In this document: piece by piece, positions 47,690 to 58,975 of the stretch | Layout: each line of letters begins with the position of its first letter | How positions within the stretch are numbered: the stretch's first letter is position 1 | Source of the DNA: Daucus carota subsp. sativus | Lineage: Eukaryota > Streptophyta > Magnoliopsida > Apiales > Apiaceae | Reading direction: 5' to 3' | Assembly: GCF_001625215.2 (NCBI RefSeq) | Contig: NC_030389.2 | Coordinates: forward strand, 346,930-410,929 | DNA: 64,000 bases | Notes under the pieces: model-generated | What the model saw: only the letters and a program-made list of their open reading frames with translations | Database searches by the model: none | What the model was told of the DNA's origin: nothing | Made by a program: the position numbers and the translations under genes

Positions 47690-48600
47690 ACGCCCAATGG
47701 AGTAATGATGTCGACGTACAGCAAATGTTATATGAATTTAAGGAAGTATTCATGCCACCTCGTGGATTGCCACCGGCTAGAGATGGGTTTGATCATAAGA
47801 TTCCAGGGATTACGTCATTAATATGCGAGCTTATAGATATCCCACACCGCAGATAGATGTAATCGAAGAAATGGTAAAAGAGTTACTCGAACAAAAAGTT
47901 ATCCATAACAACAATAGTCTATTCGCGGTACCAACTAATTGTGTTGGTCGGTACCAACTAATTGTCTTGGTGAAAAAGAAATACGAAGGTTGGCGTATGT
48001 GTATAGACTATCGCAACTTGAATAAAGTCACCTTTAAAAACAAGTTTCACATCCCCATTATAAAAGAGCTACTGGATGAGCTTTATGGAACTCAATATAT
48101 TTCGAAAATTGACCTCAAATTATGATACCACTAGATTCGTATGGACTCTCAAGAAATGTACAAAACGGCATTCAAGACCTACTTCAGGCATTTTGAATTT
48201 TTGGTGATGTCTTTTGGCCTAACCAACACACCTTCCACCTTTCAAACTCTCATAAACCTTCACAACCATTACTACGGAAGAAAGTTTTCATTTTTTTATG
48301 ACATCTTAATATATAGTTATGATAAGATAACACGCTTGAAACATCTCTACATATATGGTCCTGAAAATAATGGTTGCTAACTCCCTTCGTTTCAACCTCA
48401 AGAAATGCTTCACAAGGGCTGGTGCAAAGTGAAAAGTAAGAGATTCAAGTTGTAAATAATTGGTCAATTCTGAATAATGTCAAGCACCTTCAAGATTTTT
48501 TGGGCTTCACGGGGTACCATCGTATATTTATTCGACAATGATACTTTTCAGTGAGATGTAGAGACTCAGGCTGCCTTTGATTTACTAAAAAAAACTACTT
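47690..48600 (+). pseudogene. Ty3/gypsy retrotransposon reverse transcriptase, decayed
   Basis: Remnants of the pol polyprotein lie in several frames: YEFKEVFMPPRGLPP, AYRYPTPQ, LVKKKYEGWRMCIDYRNLNK, FHIPIIKELLDELYG, ISKIDLKL, MYKTAFKTYFRHFEFLVMSFG, then VKHLQDFLGFTGYH. These are the ordered RT motifs of chromovirus/Ty3 elements. Stops follow KIDLKL (48122) and frameshifts occur. The catalytic box reads FFYDILIYS where FFDDILIYS is usual, so the enzyme is dead. No LTRs, gag, RNase H or integrase were found; the 3' part runs straight into MULE sequence. Confidence 0.85.
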
Positions 48601-50540
48601 TTAATGTGTTTAGTCCAAAAACTCCAATGAAATATATTGAGTTTAAGACTGGTTTATTGTTTACAAGTGTTAAGATTTTGAGAAATGCTACCATAGACTA
48701 TGTTGTGGAAAAAAAGTGATGTATGGTTTAGTAAAAATGATTTATAATTAGTTCAAGCTAAGTGTAGCAAGAGTTGTACTTGGTATCTATTTGATATTTG
48801 TTGATGGGACATTTCAAGTGAAGACATTGAATAAACAACATAACTGCATATTAGTCCATAAGCACAGCTTTGTTAGGTCTGAATGGTTAGCAAGAAAATT
48901 TGGAAATTATATAACGGCTAATCCAAAATGGAAGTTGAGAGAATTTCATCAACACATCAATAAATTATATGATTTTGTTATTTCTAAATATCACTGTTGG
49001 TTACCTGAAAGATTGACTTATTATGAAATCGAACAAGAAATTACTAAGCAGTATAAGAGGTCGTATGACTATGGGGCAGAGGTAATGAGATCAAATCTAG
49101 AGAGCATAGTCAAAATTTGTGTTGATAGGCCTAGCCCTGAAAAATTAGGCAGATTTAAGAGAATTTGCATCTGTTACAGCTGCTAGAGAGGGTTTTTCTA
49201 ATGGACGTAGGAAAGTTATTGCTTTAGATGGGTGTTTTTGTTTTTTGAAAAGTTATGTCAAGGGTGAGCTTTTAGCAGCAATTGGTAGGGATGGAAACAA
49301 TTAGATGTTTCCTATAGCTAGGGCTATAGTGGATGATGAGTCAACAGATAGTTGGGAATGGAATCACTTAATTGAGACTACTAAATTTCGCAAATCTACT
49401 TGGACCTGGTGCTAATGAATGTGAGGTGAGAGATATTGATGGTCGACAATGGGTTGTTGATTTGGGGCAAAAAAAACATGTTCATGCAGAAGATGGGATT
49501 TAACCGACAGTTCTTGTAGTCATGGTTGCCAATCTTTGTTTGTAATGAATCTGAATCTGGAGGAAAATGGAACATGAATGTTATTCCAACACTATTTATA
49601 TGAAAGCATATGAAAACATGCTTAAACCAATGAAAGGGAGTTTATATTGGACACATATCGGGTTTTCAAATATTTTCCCCCAAAAGTAAAGAGAATACTT
49701 GAAAGGCCTGAAAAACACAGAAGGAACAAGGTGAACCAGGTGTAGATGTAAAGTTAAGGAAAAAGACATCATGATGACGTGCAACTTATGTTTGATGTAT
49801 GGTCATAACAAGTCTACTTATTTGACATCTAAGGAAGAATGTGAGGAGAGACTGAGGCAAGAAGCTGAGGGAAAAAAGGCTCAGGCAGCAGCAGCAAAGG
49901 CTCAAGCTGCAGAAAATGTAAGTAATTTTGATTTAAGTTGAGGTAATATCTCTTGTTAACTACTCCCTCCGTCCCTTTTTAGTTGTCACCTTTGGGTTTG
50001 TGCTGGTCAAATTGACCAAAGTTTGACTAAAATGTATTAATATTTTATTAAGTGAAAAAATAAAAAATATATGTCACCGGAAATAACTTTTTATCTATTT
50101 TAATACGTAATTTTTCAGTTTTTTAAATTAATGAAAGAGTGACTTATAATCTTTGGTCAAAACTTAGTCAATTTGACCAACAAAAATAGAAATATGACAA
50201 CTAAAAGGGATGGAAGGAGTACATTATACTTATAATTTTGTTGCTTCAGACTGCAGAGGATGAAGAAGGCATCGAGTCAAAAAAATTAAGGATGAACAAC
50301 CTACAAATGAAGGAGCACAACCTAAGAGGAAGAGAAGAAGGCCACCTAAGATTAAAATGTTGAAGTGCTTCATCCTCCGCCTCCAACTGGTGTAGGTGTT
50401 AACATGCTGATGGAGGTCACCCATATTTCTCAACAACAAAGGAAACAATCAAAATTTCATCACAACCAACTAGAGTTGCTTCTAATTTGTCATCTACAAA
50501 AAAAGCCAAACCACGTTCTAGCCAGCCTTAATAAATTAGT
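48600..50540 (+). pseudogene. MULE (MuDR-type) transposase, decayed
   Basis: The N-terminal region FKTGLLFTSVKILRNAT is followed by QHNCILVHKHSFVRSEWLARKFGNYI and WKLREFHQHI (48791-49186). Then comes the start of the DDE core, VIALDGCFCFLKSYVKGELL and IGRDGNN, PIARAIVDDESTDSWEW. Later come fragments and a zinc knuckle at about 49765-49810 (CNLCLMYGHNKSTY, with the final Cys changed to Tyr), then a Glu/Ala-rich tail. Multiple stops and frame changes (for example after DGNN at 49302) show it is not functional. A Stowaway MITE splits the tail (49963-50219). No terminal inverted repeats of this element were identified. Confidence 0.8.
49963..50219. mobile_element. Stowaway MITE
   Basis: Left CTCCCTCCGTCCCTTTTTAG and right complement CTCCTTCCATCCCTTTTAG are inverted ends, flanked by TA (49961-49962 and 50220-50221). 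Inner GGTCAAATTGACCAAAG and its complement. 257 bp; inserted in the MULE remnant, so younger than it. Confidence 0.88.
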
Positions 50541-51340
50541 TCAATTCGATGTTCAATTATGTTAGTTATCTTAGTTTTAATATTACTATCTTTGAATGTT
50601 GATTCTAGTTGTGGTCTTTGTGGATATTATTGTTTCTCTTCTAATGTTAAACAAGAACATATTTTGGATGTTAATTTCAAACGTGATACTTTTGAGTGTC
50701 TGATTTATGTTATGAAAATTATTAATCTAATTTTTGATCGCAATATAAGCACAATACAATAAACAACAAATTTCATCAGATATTAACACTTTAATTTTAA
50801 ATGTTTGAATTTGCCACGTAAGCATCAACCATGTAAGCATCAGTCACGTAAGCATTACCTAACGTCTGTTAGTTGACTTTTAATGGAAAGATGTAAATCT
50901 GAAAATTTTGAAGTTTAAAAATCGCATTATTGATAAAAATAGGATAGGGACCTAGATAATAAACAACCTATAATTGAGGAACTTTTGAAATAATTATTAC
51001 TTTATATTACAAACTTTTACTATTTTTGAAATATATATCATTGAGTGGGACGTTTCACAAAGGAAATTGGGAAGGGTATTTTAAAGTATAACAACTATGC
51101 AATGAGTATGTCATATTCTATACACAATATTTGATATAAAAAATTACAAACAACGGTGCAAAGGAAAAAAAATCTGATAAATAATAATGCGAACGTGATG
51201 CACGCTTCTTTTAAAATATATATTTTATATCTAAGTTTTTTTTTCTTCGAAGCCCTTAAACTATAAGATATATTTATTATCACATCAATAAATTCCAAAA
51301 AAGGAGTAACAAACTTTAATGTTAAATATATATAAACTAA

Positions 51341-51776
51341 GGGGTTATTCGATTGAGATTTTAATGGATTGTTTTTTATCTATGGATTGTATGTGATTTT
51401 GATTTTGTGCGGATTCTTGGCAAAATGTCGTAGAATTGATATAATTTTTTTACGATTCAAGCACAATGCTTCAAAATCTCATTGATTTTGTTAGGATTTC
51501 AAAAAAACATAAAATATATTGTGAAATCTCACAAGATCTATCGGCATTTGAATATCATCAAATCTTAATGGATTTTAAACAATCCCAACTGAATAATATC
51601 GAATTTTAAACATAATTTAAAATCATAATTGAATACCACCAGATTTTTTGTAGCATAATTTAAAATTTCATTGAAATATCCCAAGATTTTAATCAGTTTT
51701 GAACAAATCCAATTTAATACCCTCAGATTTTATCAATGAAAAAAATTCTTTTTAAAATCCCAACCGAATACACTAC
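51341..51776. mobile_element. MITE of the GATTGGGATTTTAA family
   Basis: Left GGGGTTATTCGATTGAGATT and right complement GTGTATTCGGTTGGGATTTT, with internal GATTTTGTAGCATAATTT-type text; orientation is opposite to the copy at 44258. Upstream of the UFD1 gene. Confidence 0.65.
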
Positions 51777-52360
51777 TCTCTTTACTGTTGTGACCTGGTT
51801 GAATTATCTAAATCATAATATTAACAATTTTTATTCTCACATCTTGATTAATGTTAAGTTAATTTTGCTATAAATTTTATAAGTTATAAATTTAATATAA
51901 GTATATTAGGTGAATTAGAATTTAAAAGAAATAATAATATTAGGTGAATTAGAATTTAAAAGAAATAATAATTCTCAACAATGGGCTGGGCTCTAAAAGC
52001 CCAAAAACATCTTAACCAAATTTGAACCGGACTCCGTCAAGCAGTGCGTTATATTTATTTTCCCGTCCAAATATTCTTGCTTATCTGCAACACTTCAATC
52101 TTCTAATTCCCAGCGGAATCAGAATAAAGATCCAAACTTTATACTCCAATTCTTCTAATTTAGGTATACCCTTTATTCCCTTTGCTTTTTCTTCAATCAA
52201 TATTTTAGTTTATTAAGGTTTGATTTTTCGTCTTCTTGTTTTGTTATTTGACCCAATTATCAAGATTTTTTTATGTTTTTTTAATTTATTGTTGTTTTTG
52301 TTTCAGAGGACTTGTGATTGTTGGTTAGGCCTTTTCAAGATAATCAGAAAAACATCAAAC

Positions 52361-55300
52361 ATGGTATGTGTTGGTGTGTGTGGGTGTGTGTTTTCTTGTG
52401 TATTTAGCTGTGATTTGTTATGATTTTGACCTTTTTGTAGTGAGATATCAAGCTTTATTTGTTTATTCGCACAGTTTAAATTAGATGATCTGCCTGCAAA
52501 ACCATGTGCTGATCTAAGTAATCGCAGTTTTGCAAATATCTTTTATGCTTATTCGGAGTTGGTTTCTATGGTCAGGTCATTATTGATAGATGTTTGTATG
52601 CCAAATACTGTGACACATTTCGTACATCTGATCAGTACTGGAGTTTTATATATTTAGGATTTGAAGTGTATCTACTTGTTTAAGTTAGAGTTGGAATTGA
52701 TTAGTCATTCCTGCATATAATCAACCTTCAAATTCATGTTCCTCCCAAAAGAAAATAACTTGTACATCGCTCATAGTATGATAGAAAGCTGTTTGCTTGT
52801 TGTCAAACCATTTAGGATGACAGTCTGCAAAGAACTGGTCATAGCCGTTCTAAACTTCTGAAATCGTTACCTTGATTCATAATGCAACCTTTACCAAACT
52901 GGCATGCCCTATAATACCCAACAAGAACTGAGTTCCTAAGAAGTAGATTATAGCCATTAGTGAATACACAAGCATGAAGCTTTTTGAAGAATTAATAGTC
53001 GTTACAACTTACAACTATCTTACAAAAAAAATTGTGAATAATTGCGATGAAGTCCTCTTACCTACTATTGTTGATTGCATATATACTGTAACTTCTCAAA
53101 CTTTTGAATTGCCATGAATTTGTACCTTGACCTTGTTATATTGTTTACCGCTGTTGGGATTTTACAGTGTTCTCTTAAAGTCAATATATTATTGATCTTT
53201 TAGTAACTTATTATATGCTGTAAAATTTTGTACTTTTTGTTTTACTTGGGCTGTTATTATCGGTGCTTCTTTTTTTTTTTTTTGAAAGATTATCGGTGCT
53301 TCTTGTTTGCAATCTTGCAGTTTTTTGAAGGATATGGATTTCGTGGAACATCATTCGAGCAAACTTACAGATGCTACCCTGCAACCTTTATTGACAAGGT
53401 TTGGAAGCTTTTCTTGCCTTGGTCTTTTACACTACTTGATTTTGAAGTAAATTTTACACTGTGTTCACTATTATCTAATGATCCTAAATTCCTAATCATA
53501 CTTTTTTTTTTTCATTTCTTCAGCCACAAATAGAAAATGGTGATAAAAGTAAGTAATACATTTATTTATTTTATTCTTTTTCCATAATATATGTACCATA
53601 CTAAGTTTCTGTACTTTTTGTTTCAGTTATAATGCCTCCCTCAGCTCTTGATCGCCTTGGTTAGTTAATTTTCTAAAAAAACTGTGTTTACTTTGCTTCC
53701 CTCCGCTCCAAAGAATAGTGTAATGACCTGCGTATAGGTTCTAATCTATCTGTTGAATACTGCAGCGTCTCTGCATATTGATTATCCAATGTTGTTTGAG
53801 CTGCGGAATGCGGCTACTGAGCGGGTTTCTCATTGTGGGGTTCTGGAGTTTATTGCGGAAGAAGGCATGGTATATATGCCATACTGGGTAGGACTCCTAT
53901 ACTTGTGTTTAATATCTAAATCGCCTTGGCATTGCAATAGTGCTAGTGTTGTTTGAAGTCTATTTACCACTAAACATAGCTTCTGTGTTTTATTCTTTCT
54001 ACTTTCTCAAGCATAATAATATATTGATTCCTCGCAGATGATGGAGAATTTGCTTCTACAAGAAGGAGACATTGTGCGAGTGAAGAATGCCACTCTTCCA
54101 AAGGGGACATATGTAAAACTACAACCCCACACAATGGACTTTTTGGATATATCCAATCCAAAAGCCATGTAAGCCAACATATACACCTTTTTATCAGTTT
54201 TGAACATGTTATTTTCCGTTTACGTCCCTTCTATTTCGTTCTGTGAGTCTTGGGAAACGGGATGATTGAAGAAATTTTATTTAGTATGTTTTTGTTCCTT
54301 CTATTGTGCAGCTTAGAGACTACACTGAGGAACTTTTCTTGCTTAACCACTGGAGACAGTATTATGGTAGCCTACAACAATAAAAAGTACTACATAGATA
54401 TCATTGAGGCAAAGCCTTCAAATGCCATAACTATCATTGAGACAGACTGTGAGGTGGACTTCGCTCCTCCTCTTGATTACAAGGAACCAGAAAAGCCTGC
54501 CACATCTCTTCCTTCAAGCAAGGCACCAATAGAAGGTAATAAACTGCAACTTGGTAGTTGGTACATATATCTTATATATGAGTGGCTCTTTAATTATCCA
54601 CTTTCATATTTTGTTTTTCTTAATTTTTAAAGAAATGGTATCTGCCCCCCCCCCCCCCCCCCCCCCCCTCCTCCTCGAATTGCAAGTCCCCATTTTGTTT
54701 CTGAATAGAAATACAATTATGGCCAGTCAAGGCCCCTGTCCTCTCTCTGCTTTATTTTATAAAGTTTGGAAGATACATATTTATGTATTTTGTTGAGTCA
54801 AAATATGTAACAGATATAAATTTAAATAAATGTCAAATATAAATTTGCAAAAAGGACCGATGCATTGCACAGGGTATAAGCTATATATTGTATTGACTAT
54901 GTCATGGACTTATGGTGTTGTCATTTTCATGTGTGCAATGTTATACTTTTCATCGTGTGAACCTGTTGTTTAAGGTAATTTTTTGCAATGGGTTGCTAAT
55001 CAAATTTATGAACACTCTCCTCCACCCTGTTGCCATTATTTAATTGAACACCAAATTTGCTATCGTGTTTCAAATTTGCTATCGTGTTGAATGATGTATA
55101 TCAGTATGTCTTTGTTTCTCAGATGCATAAACTAATATATTAAAAATTGCAGGTCAAGAGGCTGCAGCTGAGGCTGAACCGAAGTTTAATCCTTTCACAG
55201 GAGCAGGGAGACGTTTAGACGGGAAGCCTTTGAAGTTTGAGTCCCCACCGCCTTCTTCTTCTTCTGGGTCCAGAGACAAGCAACCTGTCACTTCTAGTGG

Positions 55301-55588
55301 AAGGGGACAGCCTTCTTTAGGATCTAGTGCCCAAAGTAGCTCACGCCAGTCGCAGGGTAAACTTGTGTTTGGTTCAAATGCAAATAAGCCAAATGGAACA
55401 CCAAAGGTACTTGGTAAATTTTCTTTTACTACTTACTTGGACAGTCAACTGTATCATGTATATTAAGCTATTACAAATTACTTGTCTTGTAGGAAGCCGC
55501 TAAGGAGACTAAACCAGAGCAGTCCTCAGCGAAAGAAGAGCCAAAATTTCAAGCCTTTACAGGAAAGAAATACTCGCTTAGGGGTTAA
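52361..55588 (+). CDS. UFD1: UFD1, ubiquitin fusion degradation protein 1
   Basis: UFD1 pairs with NPL4 as a cofactor of the p97/CDC48 ATPase and delivers ubiquitylated substrates for extraction and proteasomal degradation (ERAD and related routes). Nine coding exons: 52361-52363 (ATG only), 53321-53398, 53524-53548, 53627-53659, 53766-53887, 54038-54168, 54312-54535, 55153-55406, 55493-55588; all joins in frame; 321 residues, the normal plant length. Conserved blocks include [79 protein letters not shown], NYxCLT as [34 protein letters not shown] and the C-terminal [16 protein letters not shown]. The N-terminal double-psi-barrel domain is about 1-185; the tail holds two FxxFTG repeats ([16 protein letters not shown]). 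A leader intron (52164-52306) is likely. The first coding exon is only the start codon, so exon-joining decides the start. Confidence 0.96.
54645..54668. repeat. Poly-C tract, 24 C
   Basis: Uninterrupted run of 24 C in UFD1 intron 7, followed by a short (CTC)n. Confidence 0.9.
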
Positions 55589-57206
55589 TTGTGTTGCACT
55601 GTTGCTCAATGATCATAATGTTTAAATTATTTCTTTTCTTTCCAGTTTAGTATGGCATACACTATGTTGAACTATAATGTTGTATGGTTGACTCACATAA
55701 GTTATCGGGTTTGAAGATGGTAGGAAGCTGGTAGAAAGTGAAAGTGTCCTAGCATGGTTGATGAAAATCTCTATCAAGGTCTATCTAATTTGAAGCCTAT
55801 AAATTCATATCATGCATCACGAAACCATATTTGTATTTCAAATCATATGGCTTTGGCTCTTTTCTCTTGAGTTTCTTTTGTTTGGAAGGAGCAAATGTTT
55901 AATTCAAGTGTTTATATTCGAAAAACATCTGTTTATTTATTTTGCTTCTGCCTGATGTTTTAAATATGATATGAGATGCAAACTATAGTATGGAAATGGC
56001 GATAGAGTATAAGATAATTGTTTTGATTTATTATATATTTATTATAATAGGAAAGGAGATCGGGTTAGTAGAAAGTTTGATGCTTTCCTATCTTTGGCAA
56101 AAAAAGTAAATTGTATAGTAAAGAAGTGATGTGCAATATTTGTCTTGTACAAAGATGAGTGGCCAGAGGCAAAAGCCTTGTTGCTTCGAAGCTTGCCTAA
56201 TCTTTTATCAATGCATCTTACCGACTTTGCCTGATGGTGACTTCTCACATTTGTGTGTTGAAGAAAAGCAACATAATTGTTGGAGATGTAAAGTTTTAAC
56301 TACTGTATTCCTTTATGAAGCGAATGCACATCTGGTGCATGTATAATTTGAAATTTGGAGAGATACGTTTATTTGTTGATATATACCAAACAAAATTGAC
56401 GGAGGAGAAATATCAAACTAAGCCAATCAAGAGGAAAAATGTCCTATGTTTTAAAATTGGTTCGGGGAAAAGTCCAGTATTAAAATATAATACTACTTAG
56501 GTAGTTGGTATAATTATAAAATTCTTGAACAAACAAATGCAAGAGATATTTATTAGAGAATGCTATTCATAATGAAATTATGGAAAAAAAATTAAAACTT
56601 TGTTATAATGTATTGTTAATTTGTTATCCTCTAAAGTGCACATTCCCCTCTCTCTCTGCCAAAAGCCCAAAACACAGTAAAATATAAATAATATATCGAC
56701 ACATTTGTTCTTGCAAAATCATAAAATTACTTTTCACTGGAAGGGTGTATCATGTATGGATACTTAGTGTAAGATAATTGAAGAAAAGTTAAGTGTATGA
56801 AATAGTATGTGTATATTTGCTTAACTCTGTAGAAACAGAAGGCAGGCCTGAATATGGAAATGGGCCACACAAGATATTTTATTTAGTGGATGTTAGAACA
56901 TTGATGGTCCCTTTCACTTGCAGTCTCAACCACATACTTAAATTTACAAGGGTGTGTGTATAAGTAATTAATACTACTAGTTCATGACAAGTTTTTGTGG
57001 CCACAAAATAGATGTGGAATCAATCTTTAAAATCTGGTACTACTAAAAAATCCTTGGACTTTTGACGTAAGTGGACATCTGTCTTGGTTGCTTTTTTAAG
57101 CATTTCTTTGTGGTCCTCGCTACCTTACTCATTGTTCCCAAATACACCTTCTCGAAACTCCCACTTTTATCATTTTCTTGATTCATGTATATCCGGTATT
57201 ATATAT
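55589..57206. other. UFD1 3' flank and spacer
   Basis: Contains the UFD1 3' UTR and unremarkable AT-rich DNA. Short ORFs lack family features; no gene or complete repeat was recognised. Confidence 0.5.
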
Positions 57207-57215
57207 TTTGATAAA

Positions 57216-57408
57216 GGGTTTGTCTAGTGTGTGCCCAAGGGCACATGCTAAGCACTAACATTTATAAGATTGGAGGGATTTGATTGGTGTGGTTGTTGTA
57301 AATGCAAGGGGGGCCATCATTATTAAAGAGTGTAAGCCAATCAAAATCTCCCAAATTTATAAGTTTTAGTGCTTAGTGTGTGCCCTTGGGCACACCATAG
57401 AAAAACCG
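57216..57408. mobile_element. MULE-type MITE (GGGTTTGTCTAGTG family)
   Basis: 193 bp; ends GGGTTTGTCTAGTGTGTGCC and complement CGGTTTTTCTATGGTGTGCC; exact 9-bp duplication TTTGATAAA at 57207-57215 and 57409-57417. Inner TTTGATTGGTGTGGTTG and GCCAATCAAAATC match the copies at 43245 and 16903. Confidence 0.92.
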
Positions 57409-58261
57409 TTTGATAAAATCAAAACTTTCGCAAGCATATGACGTGAATGCAGACTAAAACTTTACAGGTATACTATGACAGTTGTATATTTATATCATAT
57501 AATACTTATTATTATTTACATAACTTTATTTTTGGTGGATAACTAAATGTGTGACTCTTTTGAAATTAGTGTATATATATATAAATAATCTCAGTACTGT
57601 TTTATTATTTTCTCGATGAATATCCGGTGTATATATTTTGATAAAACCAAAACTTATATTAACGTGAATATGAACTAAAATTTTACACATAGCATTGACT
57701 ATTCAAATTATATTTTCAATTTTTTTCTAGATGATGTGACAGATGTATGATTAATTTTAATTGGATAATTGATATGCATACAAGTGTTTCATTATTATTA
57801 GTGTGGGTTGAATAAATAATTAATTATCAATTAAGTTTAAGAAAAGAAATTTGTAAATACCTAATATTTTTCCATATACATTGTATGTTTTTTTCATATG
57901 ATTTATATTAGTCACATAATATTTATTTTTAAATAAGTAAGATCTTAGTAATGTATTAATATCTAACATTGGAATATGAAGTTTTATTTCTTAAATATAT
58001 TTTATCTATTTCTTTCATTTTGTCATGAAATATAAACATGTATGTTTATCATTAGTGTCATTCGGAACAATTTACATTAAAAAAAAACAAAATAATTTAA
58101 TTAAGATATTTACAATACATTATCAAGTTTTATTCTCTTGTTATGTCTAACATTAAATATATCATTATTTATTTCCAAACCACATTTAATTGTTCAATGT
58201 AAAATTTAAAATTCAAAGTGGATGTTCTTGCGCGAATTCTAAAATCTAAATTAAATTTACA

Positions 58262-58636
58262 GGGGTATATTTGATTGGGATTTTAAATCATTTTTTCATT
58301 CATGAAATATGAGGGTATGCGATTGGGATTGTTTGAAATCAATTTAAATCTTGAATATTCAATTGGATTTTAAATTATGCTACAAAATCTAGTGCTATTT
58401 AATTAGGATTTTAAATTATGCTTAAAATTCGATGATATTCAATTGAGATTGTTTAAAATCTGATAAAATTCAAGTGCTAATAGATTTGTTTGGATTTCAT
58501 AAATTTATGTATTTTGTGGTATTTTTTAATGCATTTTAAATTTTTTGAAATTCGATCAAAAATGATAAAATTTTAAAATATCCGTTCTTAAATCCTATCA
58601 ATTTTGTGGCGTGCGATCTATTATTAATACGCCCCT
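58262..58636. mobile_element. MITE of the GATTGGGATTTTAA family
   Basis: Starts GGGGTATATTTGATTGGGAT and ends ATACGCCCCT; internal CGATTGGGATTGTTTGAAAT and AAATTCAAGTGCTAATAG text matches the 44258 copy. It ends about 55 bases before the putative TATA box of the B-box gene. Confidence 0.65.
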
Positions 58637-58692
58637 AAGTTTTCCATGAGTAAATAAGAACACTTCTTTTCATCAAATATTAATGAGATGCA

Positions 58693-58700
58693 TATATAAA
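58693..58700 (+). promoter_or_regulatory. TATA box for B-box gene
   Basis: TATATAAA about 276 bases before ATG 58976. It is followed by a pyrimidine-rich CTCTCTTCC-type leader of about 250 nt. Confidence 0.6.
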
Positions 58701-58975
58701 GTTGTACTCTAGCAGAGGCCTGCTCCTCTTTTGTTTCTCTTGGTCTTGTGTTTTCTTCACCTTCTCTCACTCTCTTCCATCTTCTTTTCTATACATACAC
58801 CTATACACACAAACATACATCTATCTATCTCTTTACAAATTTAAAACAAGATAGTACACAACCTTTTATCTCTCTGCTGCTTATTTTCTGGGAAAATGAA
58901 GAAATACACAAAAACTTGATATAAAATATACACACATATAGATACAGAAGAAAGAAAGGTGGGTATTAAAGAAAG

